Assembly: GCF_003050865.1 (NCBI RefSeq)
Contig: NZ_QAOK01000013.1
Coordinates: 24,411-88,410 of the forward strand
DNA from: Nitrosospira multiformis
GTDB taxonomy: Bacteria; Pseudomonadota; Gammaproteobacteria; Burkholderiales; Nitrosomonadaceae
DNA: 64,000 nt
Reading direction: 5' to 3'
Shown here in pieces: positions 18,793 to 27,717 of the stretch. Under the pieces are notes generated by a model. It ran no database searches. It saw nothing but the letters and a program-made list of their open reading frames with translations, and had not been told where the DNA came from. Position 1 is the first letter of the stretch, and each line of letters starts with the position of its first letter. Position numbers and translations under genes: made by a program.

Positions 18793-19200
18793 TCAAAGAC
18801 CGAACAGGCGCGATTTCAGGGTCTGTATCAGTGCCGTGCGTGCATTCGGATTCAAGGCGGTGCCGGTTTCATTCAGCGCCTCATCCAGAATTTTCTCCAG
18901 CAGTACGGTTATATCGGTAGGGGAAAGTGTCGAGGGCGTGGAATGCATGACTTCCGTGAGGGTGGGTATGCTGGTACCGGACGGGGACTGCCTGGCGGCG
19001 ACCTCTGTGAGGGTGGGGATATTGTCTGCCCGTGCCTGCTTCGTCGCGGTTCCGGACAAACGGGATGAGCCGGCGGTCAAGTGGCTATCGTTTTCAGTCA
19101 GTGGCGTGGATGATATGTCCTGGTGCCTGCTCAGCAGTATTTCCAGTTTGTGCAGAATTTCGTCATATTCACCCTGCGAAGCTTTTTTGCTGTTTCTCAT
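18793..19200 (-). CDS. DUF2486-like hypothetical protein of the pepA-holC-valS neighbourhood
   Basis: The 135-residue product has a charged helical N-terminus, a Ser/Thr-rich middle with two copies of the heptad IPTLTEV (about residues 61-67 and 77-83), and a C-terminal amphipathic domain (LEKILDEALNETG, TALIQTLKSRLFGL). IP-x-LTEV repeats and the position after holC resemble the betaproteobacterial DUF2486 family. Function is unknown; location beside the DNA polymerase III chi gene is only positional evidence. It is third in the pepA-holC transcription unit. No signal peptide or membrane segment is seen. Confidence 0.7.
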   Translation of the reverse strand: MRNSKKASQGEYDEILHKLEILLSRHQDISSTPLTENDSHLTAGSSRLSGTATKQARADNIPTLTEVAARQSPSGTSIPTLTEVMHSTPSTLSPTDITVLLEKILDEALNETGTALNPNARTALIQTLKSRLFGL

Positions 19201-19277
19201 TGAAATGCCGGCTGGTAAAGGGAGGTGGCGGAATCCCGGGAATTGATGCCTGTGGCGTGATTTGATGAGCCGCCAGG

Positions 19278-19700
19278 CTATACGGAGCTCAGGCGATGAT
19301 GCCGTATTTCGTAGCCACGGTCCTGATAGAACCGGTAGCGTTTCCTTGCCGCCCGGGTATCTTCATCCGTGTTGCCGGCAATTTCAATCAGTCGCCGGAA
19401 GCGGCTGAAGAAAGGGGGATTCTCAGGACCCAGGTTGAGCAATACATCATCGTGCGGCGGATTCCTTCCACTATCGCTGAGTATTACCGGCGTGAACTCA
19501 GCCAGCTTGTCGCCTGCCTTGCAGTGTGGAATAAAATCAATCGCAGAGAAAGTCCATAGCAATTTATCGATCTGCTCGACTGTAGTCATGTCAGGCGCGT
19601 AAATCATGACCTTGAATCCTTTCCGCGCTGCTGTTGCAACCAGACGGCAGGCGGTATGGAGCCGGTCCCCCTCGCCCGAGTAGAAGTCGATTTCCGTCAT
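19278..19700 (-). CDS. holC: DNA polymerase III, chi subunit
   Basis: The 140-residue protein matches full-length chi, the clamp-loader accessory subunit that links the replisome to single-strand DNA-binding protein. Features are the opening TEIDFYSGEGDRLHTACRLV-like region, then KGFKVMIYAPD, LLWTFSAIDFIPH and LLNLGPENPPFFSRFRRLIEI (typical chi core), ending YRFYQDRGYEIRHH. Its ATG overlaps the pepA stop codon by four bases (19697-19700), implying translational coupling. pepA-holC pairing is common in Proteobacteria. Confidence 0.92.
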   Translation of the reverse strand: MTEIDFYSGEGDRLHTACRLVATAARKGFKVMIYAPDMTTVEQIDKLLWTFSAIDFIPHCKAGDKLAEFTPVILSDSGRNPPHDDVLLNLGPENPPFFSRFRRLIEIAGNTDEDTRAARKRYRFYQDRGYEIRHHRLSSV

Positions 19701-21253
19701 TCCTTCGATTTGCGCCGGCCCTTGCGGCTGCCGGTCTCGCCGGTGTTACCGGATTGTCTGGTAGTCCGGCTGATCAGAAACTGGGTGAGCAGCGGTACCG
19801 GGCGGCCGGTCGCGCCTTTTTCCTTGCCGGATTTCCAGCCCGTGCCGGCTATGTCGAGATGCGCCCAGCGATATTTTTTGGTGAACCGCGACAGGAAGCA
19901 GGCGGCGGTAATGGTGCCCGCAGCACGGCCTCCGATATTGGCTATATCGGCGAAATTACTTTTCAGTTGCTCCTGATATTCGTCGAACAGCGGCAGGCGC
20001 CAGGCGCGATCCCCCGCGCGCTCCGAGGCGTCCAGCAGTTCCCGGGCCAGTTCGTCATCATTGCTCAACAGGCCCGAGGCAACGTGACCGAGCGCTATGA
20101 CACAGGCGCCGGTGAGCGTGGCAACATCGATTACCGCTTCCGGTTCGTAGCGTTCGGTGTAGGCCAGCGCATCGCACAGGATCAGCCTGCCTTCGGCATC
20201 CGTATTGAGAATTTCTATGGTTTGTCCCGACATGCTCGTGACGACGTCGCCAGGTTTGGTGGCATTGCCGCCGGGCATGTTTTCGGTGGCTGGAATAATG
20301 CCGACCACACTGACTGGAAGGCCCATTTTTGCAACAGCGTGAATGGTGCCCAGTACGGTGGCGGCCCCGCACATGTCGTACTTCATTTCATCCATTTCCG
20401 CCGCTGGCTTGAGGGAAATGCCGCCCGTATCGAAGGTGACACCTTTTCCTACCAGCACAACAGGTTTTCCCTTCTTCGCCCCACCCCAATATTCCAGAGC
20501 AATCAGCTTGGGAGGCTGGCGGCTACCGCGAGCCACGGCCAGCAATGCGCCCATGCCAAGATTCTCCATATCCTTTTGCTCCAGCACCGTCACCTTGAGC
20601 TTATAGGTCTTGGCCATATCCATGGCCTGCTCCGCAAGATAGGTAGGGGTGCAGATATTAGGCGCAAGATTGCCCAGATCCTTGGCCAGGCTCATGCCAT
20701 CGGCCACGGCCAGTCCTTGCTGCAGAGCCTCCTCACTGGCGGCCTGTTCCTCTCCGGTGAGCGGCTTGATGACACCGAGGGTAATTTTGTGCAGCTTCGG
20801 TTCGGCTTCCTCGACCTTGCTTTTCAGCCGGTCGAAGCGGTACATGCTCTCCAGTCCGCCGACTGCGATTTGCAGGACTTTCCAGGAGAGATCGCGGTTT
20901 TTTACGGGCGCTTCCAGCAGAAACAGGGTGGCATCGGCAGCGCTGGTGTCAGATAGCGCCTTGAACACTGCCCGTACTGCATCGCGGTATCCCTTGTCGC
21001 CGAGTTCCTGCTCTTTGCCGAGCCCCACCAGTAATACGCGCTCGCAGGCGCTGTTGGGCACGTTATGGAGCATCAGCGTCGAGCCTGCTTTGCCCTTCAT
21101 ATCTCCCCGGCCCAGGATGCCGGTAATGTAGCCGTTTGCGGATTTATCCAGGGCTTCGGCAGCAGGGGTTAATTTTTGTTGTTCGAAAATGCCTGCAACC
21201 ACACAGGCACTGCGCTGTTTCTCGGGTGTTCCGTTCTTTATATTAAATTTCAC
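19697..21253 (-). CDS. pepA: Leucyl aminopeptidase (cytosol aminopeptidase, M17)
   Basis: The 518-residue enzyme is an M17 metallo-aminopeptidase that removes N-terminal residues, best from Leu, in the cytoplasm. The catalytic domain shows VGKGVTFDTGGISLKP (metal-binding Lys and Asp), MKYDMCGAATVLG, and the family signature NTDAEGRLILCDAL. Two Mn/Zn ions and a homohexamer are expected. The last 20 residues are a basic Ser/Gly/Arg/Lys tail beyond the usual end. E. coli PepA is also a DNA-binding Xer accessory factor; xerD lies nearby (21945), though on the opposite strand. ATG 21253 is preceded by GAGGAGCAA. Confidence 0.95.
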   Translation of the reverse strand: MKFNIKNGTPEKQRSACVVAGIFEQQKLTPAAEALDKSANGYITGILGRGDMKGKAGSTLMLHNVPNSACERVLLVGLGKEQELGDKGYRDAVRAVFKALSDTSAADATLFLLEAPVKNRDLSWKVLQIAVGGLESMYRFDRLKSKVEEAEPKLHKITLGVIKPLTGEEQAASEEALQQGLAVADGMSLAKDLGNLAPNICTPTYLAEQAMDMAKTYKLKVTVLEQKDMENLGMGALLAVARGSRQPPKLIALEYWGGAKKGKPVVLVGKGVTFDTGGISLKPAAEMDEMKYDMCGAATVLGTIHAVAKMGLPVSVVGIIPATENMPGGNATKPGDVVTSMSGQTIEILNTDAEGRLILCDALAYTERYEPEAVIDVATLTGACVIALGHVASGLLSNDDELARELLDASERAGDRAWRLPLFDEYQEQLKSNFADIANIGGRAAGTITAACFLSRFTKKYRWAHLDIAGTGWKSGKEKGATGRPVPLLTQFLISRTTRQSGNTGETGSRKGRRKSKE

Positions 21254-21454
21254 AGCTTGCTCCTCGATTCAAGGCTTGCGGGCAGATTGTTCAAACCGGA
21301 TAATGCTTCGATTATCGCCGGACTATTCGCATAAAGTCAAAGCAGATACACGCCGTTTCAAAAAATCTCGTAATAGAATTCCTGTTCACCCTGCAATGCG
21401 GCTGTAACGGTGAGCGGCAGTGCCGGAGTTGTCAGAGCGATGGGGGAGGAATGG

Positions 21455-21958
21455 ATGATCAGACAGAAGTCGATACGGCGGGTGAAGCCCCCAGAAGATT
21501 ATCAGGCCAAGCTTGCCACACCGTTTGCCGTGCTCGGCCTTCGCACGGACGAAGACTGGCTGACAGATATAGAATATCTGCCGCCGGATACGCCCACTCT
21601 CGCTCCGCAAAATCCTCTCGCCATGGAAGTATGTAATCAATTACAGGCATACCTTGCCGATCCTGGTTTCGCGTTCGATTTGTCATTGCACGTTGGCGGA
21701 ACGATTCACCAGCGTCGTGTCTGGCAAGCCATCCAGGATATTCCGGCTGGCGCGACGCGCAGTTATGCCGCTATCGCAATGGAACTGCATTCCGCCCCGC
21801 GCGCAGTAGGCCAGGCCTGCGGAGCCAACCGGTTGCCCATCGTTATTCCCTGTCATCGTGTTATCGCCAAAAGCGGGAGCCTTGGAGGATTCATGAACGC
21901 CAGCGATGGATTGCCGCTCGCCATTAAGCGCTGGCTATTGCAGCATGAGGGTATCTGA
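21455..21958 (+). CDS. ogt: Methylated-DNA-protein cysteine methyltransferase (Ogt/MGMT family)
   Basis: The 167-residue repair protein transfers an alkyl group from O6-alkylguanine to its own cysteine. The active site IPCHRVI and the recognition-helix region ARAVGQACGANRLPI-type stretch are present, with RVWQAIQDIPAGATRSYAAIA before them, the MGMT C-terminal domain. The N-terminal half is divergent, as in Ogt-type proteins. ATG 21455 lies 5 bp after GGGGAGGA; the in-frame ATG at 21410 is less well placed. The end overlaps xerD by 14 bp. Confidence 0.92.
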   Translation: MIRQKSIRRVKPPEDYQAKLATPFAVLGLRTDEDWLTDIEYLPPDTPTLAPQNPLAMEVCNQLQAYLADPGFAFDLSLHVGGTIHQRRVWQAIQDIPAGATRSYAAIAMELHSAPRAVGQACGANRLPIVIPCHRVIAKSGSLGGFMNASDGLPLAIKRWLLQHEGI

Positions 21959-22856
21959 GCAGGACGCGGAACTGCTCGACGAATTCTGCGATGCGCTGTG
22001 GCTGGAAGATGGGCTCTCGCGCAATACAATGGAGAGCTATCGCAGCGATCTGGAGCAGTTCGGTGATTGGTTCGCCCGACAGAAGCCGGGCGATAGCAGT
22101 TTCCTGACGGTCACGCATTCCGATCTGCTGGGATTCATGACGGGGAGGTTTTCCGCTGGAATCAAGGCCAGCACCACCAGCCGCGAGCTCTCGAGCCTAA
22201 AGCGGTTTTACCGCTTTCTGTTGCGCCAGGGAAAGATCAATGCAGATCCCACCCTCAACATCGATACACCCAGGGTTCCTCGCAGTCTGCCGGTGAGCTT
22301 GACCGAGACTGACGTGGAAGCCCTCCTTGGCGCACCCGCTGTGAACCTTCCGTTGGGATTGCGGGATCGCGCCATGCTCGAGGTGCTCTATGCCAGCGGC
22401 CTCCGGGTTTCAGAGCTTGTAAGCCTGGAAAGCGGGCAGATCAGCCTGGACATGGGCGTGGTGCGCATCATGGGGAAGGGCGGAAAAGAGCGCCTGACGC
22501 CGCTGGGGGAAGAGGCGCTGGAATGGGTGATCCGCTACCTCAAGGAAATCCGCCCTGCCCTGCTGGATGGAAAATCAAGTAATGCGCTGTTCGTCACTTA
22601 CCGCGGCGCAGGCATGACTCGTCAGGCTTTCTGGTATCTGATTAAACGCTATGCGCGGCAGGCCGGTATCACGAAGCCGTTGTCGCCGCATGGATTGCGT
22701 CATGCCTTTGCGACTCATCTGCTCAATCATGGTGCTGATCTGCGTGTGGTGCAACTGCTGCTCGGCCATGCGGATATTTCAACCACACAGATATACACTC
22801 ATGTCGCACGCGAAAGATTGAAAAGAATCCACCAAATGCATCATCCGAGAGGGTGA
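21945..22856 (+). CDS. xerD: Tyrosine recombinase XerD
   Basis: The 303-residue enzyme resolves chromosome dimers at dif together with XerC. It has the N-terminal SAM-like core-binding domain (about 8-95: LEDGLSRNTMESYRSDLEQF) and the catalytic domain with all key residues: R in SGLRVSELVSL, K in GKGGKERL, H-x-x-R in HGLRHAFATHLL, H in LGHADISTTQ and the nucleophile Y in IYTHV. Length and the DLRVVQLLLGHADISTTQIYTH end fit XerD better than phage integrases. ATG 21945 (MRVSEQDAELL) lies inside the end of ogt; the in-frame ATG 21906 is deeper in ogt and less likely. Confidence 0.93.
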   Translation: MRVSEQDAELLDEFCDALWLEDGLSRNTMESYRSDLEQFGDWFARQKPGDSSFLTVTHSDLLGFMTGRFSAGIKASTTSRELSSLKRFYRFLLRQGKINADPTLNIDTPRVPRSLPVSLTETDVEALLGAPAVNLPLGLRDRAMLEVLYASGLRVSELVSLESGQISLDMGVVRIMGKGGKERLTPLGEEALEWVIRYLKEIRPALLDGKSSNALFVTYRGAGMTRQAFWYLIKRYARQAGITKPLSPHGLRHAFATHLLNHGADLRVVQLLLGHADISTTQIYTHVARERLKRIHQMHHPRG

Positions 22857-23099
22857 GGCAAAATTTTACGGGCCGGAATCCCGATCGAAGAAAATCGTTT
22901 TCCCCTCCACAAGAAACAAACCATGCCGACGTAGGGTGACCTCAGTCAGCCCAGATCGCCAGTCGGCAAGCGGTTGATGCTCAAGAGTGAATTGCATCTG
23001 CCGTTGAATATGCCTGCAACTCTGCTAAAGTCTAAGGAACCGCTGAAGAGCGATAGCAGGAGTTCTCAAGCAATAATTCCCCACAAAACAGGAGAAGTC

Positions 23100-23777
23100 A
23101 TGCGTAATCAATTATCGGTTATTTCAATAGCAATAGTCCTGGCATTGGGTGGCTGCGCAAGCTCACCCGAAATCCAGAGCACCAGAACGAGAGACACTGC
23201 CATCGGCGCGGGCATCGGTGCTGGTACAGGCGCATTGATCGGAGCAATTGCGGGTAAGGGGAAAGGCGCGGCAATCGGTGCAGCGGCCGGGGCTGGCCTC
23301 GGTGCCATCGCCGGAAACGTTTGGTCCCGGAGAATGGAAGAGCAGAAACAGGAAATGGAGCAGGCCACAGCGGGAACAGGAGTACAAGTTGTAAAAACTC
23401 CGGATAACAGACTGAAACTGGATATTCCCAGCGATATTTCATTTGATGCCGGCCGTGCAGGCATCAGGCCGAACTTCAAGCCGGTACTGGATAGTTTTGC
23501 CACCGGCCTGAACAATAATCCTGCTACAGTGGTGACCATTATCGGCCATACGGACAGCTCTGGCAGCGATGCGATCAATAATCCCCTCTCCGTGAACCGG
23601 GCGGCCAGCACGCGGGATTATCTGGTGAGTCGAGGGGTTTCTCCAAACCGCATAAGGATTGATGGTCGCGGCTCCCGGGAGCCTATTGTCGCCAATGACA
23701 CACCTCAGAACAGGGCAAGGAATCGGCGGGTTGAAATCTACGTTGCCGAACCGCAAGAGGCTTCCCAGCAATATTGA
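23100..23777 (+). CDS. OmpA-family outer-membrane lipoprotein with glycine zipper (YiaD-like)
   Basis: The 225-residue protein has a lipoprotein signal with lipobox LALGGC (Cys about 19), a glycine-zipper segment of GA/IG repeats (about 38-75: GAGIGAGTGALIGAIAG) that probably inserts into or associates with membrane, and a C-terminal OmpA-like domain (about 110-220) with the peptidoglycan-binding pattern IIGHTDSSGSD...NPLSVNRA...YLVSRGV...RIRIDGRGSREPI...NRRVEIYV. It should tie the outer membrane to the cell wall. CAGGAGAAGTC immediately before ATG 23100 and the lipobox fix the start; an upstream in-frame ATG at 22974 is rejected. Confidence 0.93.
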   Translation: MRNQLSVISIAIVLALGGCASSPEIQSTRTRDTAIGAGIGAGTGALIGAIAGKGKGAAIGAAAGAGLGAIAGNVWSRRMEEQKQEMEQATAGTGVQVVKTPDNRLKLDIPSDISFDAGRAGIRPNFKPVLDSFATGLNNNPATVVTIIGHTDSSGSDAINNPLSVNRAASTRDYLVSRGVSPNRIRIDGRGSREPIVANDTPQNRARNRRVEIYVAEPQEASQQY

Positions 23778-23816
23778 GTCAGGATTATTCAGGAAGCGTA
23801 AACATTTTGCAGCAAT

Positions 23817-23837
23817 GCGTCCTCTCGGGGAGGACGC
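23817..23837. repeat. Hairpin after the OmpA-type lipoprotein gene
   Basis: GCGTCCTC-TCGGG-GAGGACGC is a perfect 8-bp stem with a 5-base loop, 40 bp past the stop codon, between convergent genes. It lacks a T-run on either strand, so it is a weak terminator candidate or an mRNA-stability element. Confidence 0.45.
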
Positions 23838-23971
23838 GTGCCGCCCGGGGAGCCTGGAGGAGCCGACGGAAGCACTCATATGCCTGGAAGCAGGTGTTCC
23901 CCCAGTGTGGGATAGAAGCTTGCAGCCTGTAATTGCCGTCTTGCCATCGGGCGGCAGCGCGGCCATGCTCG

Positions 23972-24448
23972 TCATGTGTCAGCATCCGGTTCTCTGACCG
24001 GAATTCGCCAGATGAAGGCTATCAGGATGACACCCAGCAGAACGAGCATCCCCTGATGCCAGACAGAGGGCATCATCAGGACCGAACTCCCCAGCGACAG
24101 CACCAGCAACAGATATACCCAACGCTTCACTTTGCGCGGAATGCTGTGATGCTCCATCCATTCGCGAATAATGGGACCGGTGATGGGATTGGAGAGGAGC
24201 TTGTCGTGGAAGTGCGTGGAACTGCGGGCAAAACAGGCGGCTGCCAGCAGCACGAAAGGGGTTGTCGGGAGTACTGGCAGCACAATTCCCACTACGCCGA
24301 GTATCAGGGCAACGAATCCGGCCACGAGGTAGAGGGAGCGCACAAGGCGCGAGTCATGCAGGCGCGCAGGTGATCCTCCCGCCTGCCTGGAACACGTCTC
24401 TTTGCTGGTAAATACCTCTTCGACCTTTTCGCTTAAGCGATCCTGCAT
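23972..24448 (-). CDS. YbaN/DUF454 family inner-membrane protein
   Basis: The 158-residue protein has a polar N-terminus of about 33 residues followed by the DUF454 domain: helix RSLYLVAGFVALILGVVGIV, the diagnostic VLPTTPFVLLAAACFARSS, the linker SNPITGPIIREW and two closely spaced C-terminal helices (about 108-148). The family has no established function. The N-terminal extension (with Lys/Glu/Arg) is longer than in E. coli YbaN. It is convergent with the upstream lipoprotein gene and divergent from the FKBP gene. Confidence 0.88.
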   Translation of the reverse strand: MQDRLSEKVEEVFTSKETCSRQAGGSPARLHDSRLVRSLYLVAGFVALILGVVGIVLPVLPTTPFVLLAAACFARSSTHFHDKLLSNPITGPIIREWMEHHSIPRKVKRWVYLLLVLSLGSSVLMMPSVWHQGMLVLLGVILIAFIWRIPVREPDADT

Positions 24449-24620
24449 GAACTCTCCTTCATACGCTTTGCGCCTCGATTAAATGAGTACATGAGCAATG
24501 AGCAATGAGCAAGGAATCCCTGAACGAAAGCCTTCATGACGCTACAGTCGCCCTACGGGTTGACGGTATAATAAGAGGCAGTAAGTATGGAAGGTTTTCA
24601 TTTCAATTTTCGAGGTCCTC

Positions 24621-25082
24621 ATGTCCAGAGTAAATACACTGATCAGTTTGGGAATATTCATGTTGGGTGCGTTGCTGTTGCCCCAATCCGCCGTTTCGGA
24701 AACGGGGCAGGGCGCATCAGCCGTGACGCAGCTCATCAAGCAGGATACCAAAATAGGGAGCGGCGAAGAAGCGGCGGTGGGCAAGATGGTTGAGGTGCAC
24801 TATACAGGCTGGCTTTACGATGCGAGCGCTCCTGACAAAAAGGGTGAGAAGTTCGACAGCTCGCGCGACCGTGGTATGCCTTTCTCGTTTCTGATCGGCG
24901 CGGGGCGGGTCATCAAAGGTTGGGATCGGGGCGTGATCGGGATGAAAGTGGGAGGCCAGCGCACGTTGATCATTCCGCCCCAGTTGGCCTACGGACCGGA
25001 AGGGCGGGGAGCTATCCCGTCAAACGCTACCCTGATTTTCGAGGTAGAGCTTTTGGGATTGCGTCAGGGTTCGACACACTGA
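24621..25082 (+). CDS. Secreted FKBP-type peptidyl-prolyl cis-trans isomerase
   Basis: The 153-residue protein has a signal peptide (MSRVNTLISLGIFMLGALLL, cleaved near AVSETG) and one FKBP domain (about 50-150). Visible active-site residues include Tyr in VHYTGWLYD, FDSSRDR, PFSFLIGAGRVIKGWDRG and AYGPEGRGAIPSNATLIFEVELL. It should speed prolyl isomerisation during folding in the periplasm. It lacks the N-terminal dimerisation domain of FkpA/Mip. TCGAGGTCC precedes ATG 24621. The next features downstream are tRNA genes on the same strand. Confidence 0.93.
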   Translation: MSRVNTLISLGIFMLGALLLPQSAVSETGQGASAVTQLIKQDTKIGSGEEAAVGKMVEVHYTGWLYDASAPDKKGEKFDSSRDRGMPFSFLIGAGRVIKGWDRGVIGMKVGGQRTLIIPPQLAYGPEGRGAIPSNATLIFEVELLGLRQGSTH

Positions 25083-25209
25083 TCACCGATTTTCGCGCGT
25101 GGCTGCCTCGCCGCGGGAATGCGAATTCTACCCGATTCAGCAACTCAACTCGTTGTTTTCCCCTCGCGCGGATAACGCCGATACCAGAGTAAAAACCCTG
25201 AAATCCACG

Positions 25210-25238
25210 TTGACTTATCCGCATGAAACATTCACAAT
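25210..25238 (+). promoter_or_regulatory. Candidate promoter of the tRNA-tuf-secE-nusG unit
   Basis: TTGACT (25210-25215), a 17-bp spacer and CACAAT (25233-25238) lie 14 bp upstream of the tRNA-Tyr 5' end. The -35 element is strong, the -10 moderate (4 of 6). Position fits initiation just before the tRNA. Confidence 0.5.
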
Positions 25239-25252
25239 TAACGGTTTCGTTT

Positions 25253-25337
<85 letters not shown>

Positions 25338-25365
25338 GATCAGAAGCTGATAATGCGGGCGTTGT

Positions 25366-25413
25366 AGTTTTTTGTGTCTCGAGATTTTTGTGTCTTGAGA
25401 TTTTTGTGTCTTG
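25366..25413 (+). repeat. Three tandem 16-bp repeats between tRNA-Tyr and tRNA-Gly
   Basis: The unit AGATTTTTGTGTCTTG occurs three times in a row (25366-25381 with two differences, 25382-25397, 25398-25413). Each unit has a T5-6 run. The 209-bp spacer between the tRNAs holds nothing else that I can identify. Confidence 0.8.
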
Positions 25414-25546
25414 ATCGCTTTGCGTGGCGGGTCTGGTTCTGGTGAATGGGAGCGCAGATGGTGCGTTGGCTGTGCGGTTCGATGATTTTTTCTCCGAAGA
25501 GCTGTTGAATGCTTCACTGGATTTTCTGGTCCTGATCGTGCCCGAT

Positions 25547-25620
25547 GCGGGTGTAGCTCAATGGTAGAGCAGAAGCCTTCCAAGCTTACGACGAGGGTTC
25601 GATTCCCTTCACCCGCTCCA
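25547..25620 (+). tRNA. tRNA-Gly (TCC)
   Basis: A 74-base cloverleaf with acceptor GCGGGTG/CACCCGC, D-loop AGCTCAATGGTAGAGC, anticodon TCC at 25579-25581, T-arm GGGTTCGATTCCC and encoded CCA. Confidence 0.97.
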
Positions 25621-25708
25621 GACTTGAAGCGGAGAAATGAGCGTTAATTAAAAACATTAGAAAATTGGCAAAATTGTTGCGGGGTATTGTTTAGGCAAGG
25701 ACGTGCTT

Positions 25709-25783
25709 GCCCATGTAGCTCAGTGGCAGAGCACTCCCTTGGTAAGGGAGAGGTCGCCAGTTCAATCCTGGCCATGGGCTCCA
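25709..25783 (+). tRNA. tRNA-Thr (GGT)
   Basis: A 75-base cloverleaf with acceptor GCCCATG/CATGGGC, anticodon GGT at 25741-25743 in loop TTGGTAA, T-arm CCAGTTCAATCCTGG and encoded CCA. It ends 47 bp before the tuf start, the usual thrT-tuf arrangement, so it is probably processed from the tuf transcript. Confidence 0.97.
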
Positions 25784-25830
25784 TAGGCGTCGATTACAGA
25801 ACTCAAAAAAATGCTTTAAAAAGGATCATC

Positions 25831-27021
25831 ATGGCAAAGAGCAAATTTGAGCGGACGAAGCCGCACATCAACGTAGGGACGATAGGACACGTGGACCACG
25901 GCAAGACCACGTTGACGGCGGCGATCACGATGGTATTGGCGAAGAAGTTTGGTGGCGAGGCGAAGAGTTATGCGCAGATAGACTCGGCGCCTGAAGAGAA
26001 GGCGCGGGGCATCACGATCAACACCTCGCACGTGGAGTATGAGACGGAGAAGCGGCATTACGCGCACGTTGACTGTCCTGGACACGCGGACTATGTGAAG
26101 AACATGATTACGGGTGCAGCCCAGATGGATGGTGCGATTCTGGTGGTGTCAGCGGCGGATGGACCGATGCCGCAGACGCGGGAGCACATTCTTCTGGCGC
26201 GGCAGGTAGGGGTTCCCTACATTATCGTCTATATGAACAAGGCGGACATGGTGGACGATGCGGAACTTCTGGAGTTGGTGGAAATGGAAGTGCGCGAGTT
26301 GCTGTCCAAATACAGTTTTCCCGGGGATGACACCCCGATAGTGATTGGTTCTGCCCTGAAGGCGCTGGAAGGCGACCAGAGCGACATAGGCGAGCCCTCC
26401 ATCTACAAGTTGGCGGCAGCGCTGGACAGCTACATTCCGGAGCCTCAGCGGGCGGTGGACGGGACTTTTCTGATGCCGGTTGAAGACGTTTTTTCCATAT
26501 CTGGTCGTGGGACGGTGGTGACGGGGCGCGTTGAGCGTGGGGTCATCAAGGTAGGGGAAGACATCGAGATAGTAGGCTTGAAGCCCACTATCAAGACTGT
26601 TTGCACGGGCGTTGAGATGTTTCGCAAGCTTCTGGACCAGGGGCAGGCAGGAGACAACGTGGGTGTGTTGCTGCGGGGCACCAAGCGCGAAGAAGTGGAG
26701 CGCGGACAGGTGCTGTCCAAGCCTGGGACCATCACCCCGCATACCAAGTTCACAGCCGAGATTTATGTTCTGAGCAAGGAAGAGGGTGGGCGTCATACTC
26801 CCTTTTTCCAGGGATACCGGCCGCAGTTTTACTTCCGGACGACGGATGTGACGGGTGCAATCGAGTTGCCTGGGGGCACGGAGATGGTGATGCCTGGGGA
26901 CAATGTATCGGTGACGGTAAACCTGATTGCGCCGATTGCGATGGAAGAAGGCCTGCGTTTTGCGATTCGTGAAGGCGGCAGGACCGTTGGCGCAGGTGTC
27001 GTGGCAAAAATTATCGAATAG
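25831..27021 (+). CDS. tufA: Elongation factor Tu, first copy
   Basis: The 396-residue GTPase brings aminoacyl-tRNA to the ribosome. G1 [13 protein letters not shown], switch [14 protein letters not shown] and G4 NKADMVDD are intact, followed by domains II and III. The start ATG 25831 follows AAAAGGATCATC. The protein is the same as that at 44599, and the DNA also appears identical from 12 bp before the start to one base past the stop (25819-27022 against 44587-45790). It is embedded between tRNA-Thr and tRNA-Trp, the tufB position in E. coli nomenclature. Confidence 0.98.
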   Translation: MAKSKFERTKPHINVGTIGHVDHGKTTLTAAITMVLAKKFGGEAKSYAQIDSAPEEKARGITINTSHVEYETEKRHYAHVDCPGHADYVKNMITGAAQMDGAILVVSAADGPMPQTREHILLARQVGVPYIIVYMNKADMVDDAELLELVEMEVRELLSKYSFPGDDTPIVIGSALKALEGDQSDIGEPSIYKLAAALDSYIPEPQRAVDGTFLMPVEDVFSISGRGTVVTGRVERGVIKVGEDIEIVGLKPTIKTVCTGVEMFRKLLDQGQAGDNVGVLLRGTKREEVERGQVLSKPGTITPHTKFTAEIYVLSKEEGGRHTPFFQGYRPQFYFRTTDVTGAIELPGGTEMVMPGDNVSVTVNLIAPIAMEEGLRFAIREGGRTVGAGVVAKIIE

Positions 27022-27131
27022 CGTCTTGCCCGAGGTCGACTCCATCGTTGAAGAGCCTTGCACTCAGAAAGAGGCTTGCATTCATATGAACTCAGGTGAG
27101 TCTTTCATTTTTTTGTCTTTGTTCAAAGCAC

Positions 27132-27207
27132 AGGCCAGTAGCTCAATTGGCAGAGCGTCGGTCTCCAAAACCGAAGGTTGGGGGTTCGATGCCCTCCTGG
27201 CCTGCCA
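27132..27207 (+). tRNA. tRNA-Trp (CCA)
   Basis: A 76-base cloverleaf with acceptor AGGCCAG/CTGGCCT, anticodon CCA at 27165-27167, T-arm GGGGGTTCGATGCCCTC and encoded CCA. It sits between tuf and secE as in many Proteobacteria. Confidence 0.97.
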
Positions 27208-27372
27208 TCAGGAAATGTCATTTCAAAATCATCAATAACTGCATGTTTCCAGGGGAAGCAGGGCCTCGTAATACGTCGTGGTATCAGGTCGTGCAGTGAG
27301 GTTGCGCATGAATTTTGCTCGCGCACCGCTTCGTCTGCTGGCAGGCATTAAAAGGCAGAGTGGGATAGGTTA

Positions 27373-27717
27373 GTGGATAAGATCAAGTTGGGATTCGCGC
27401 TTCTGCTGCTGATTGCGGGTATTGCCGGATTTTATTACCTGAGCGATAACGCAATGGTAATTCGCGTCATTTCAGTTCTCGGAGGCCTCGTTCTTGCGAC
27501 CGTGGTGGTGTCGTTTACCACTCAGGGCAAGCAGTTTTACGCGTTCAGCAGGGAATCGTGGGAAGAGACCAAGAAGGTGGTATGGCCGAACCGGAAGGAA
27601 ACGGTGCAGACGACGGGTATCGTTTTTGCCTTCGTTCTGGTAATGGCCATGTTCCTGTGGATGATAGACGCAGGCCTGCTGCTGGCGGTGAAATATCTCA
27701 TGGGACAGGAAGGGTGA
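27373..27717 (+). CDS. secE: Preprotein translocase subunit SecE
   Basis: The 114-residue essential SecYEG subunit has two N-terminal membrane helices (about 5-22 and 28-47), the conserved cytoplasmic amphipathic patch [19 protein letters not shown] (about 59-77), and the core helix (about 80-106). The start is GTG 27373, placed by the family's MDKIK opening. TGA overlaps the nusG start by one base (27717), so both are coupled. Confidence 0.95.
   Translation: MDKIKLGFALLLLIAGIAGFYYLSDNAMVIRVISVLGGLVLATVVVSFTTQGKQFYAFSRESWEETKKVVWPNRKETVQTTGIVFAFVLVMAMFLWMIDAGLLLAVKYLMGQEG

Noticed and set aside
19634..20956. 440-codon plus-strand ORF opposite pepA and holC
   Set aside because: pepA and holC are unmistakable on the other strand; this frame has no recognisable domain or start signal.
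21945..22856. Phage or integron integrase
   Set aside because: The tyrosine recombinase has XerD length and motifs, is coupled to ogt, and no phage, cassette or att repeats surround it.
25366..25413. CRISPR or attachment site beside tRNA-Tyr
   Set aside because: Only three abutting 16-bp units without spacers; they do not copy the tRNA 3' end, and no integrase is adjacent.
25819..27063. Long minus-strand ORFs (up to 304 codons) opposite both tuf genes
   Set aside because: They mirror the codon bias of tuf exactly, appear identically at both tuf copies, have no ribosome-binding site and resemble no family; they are antisense shadows.
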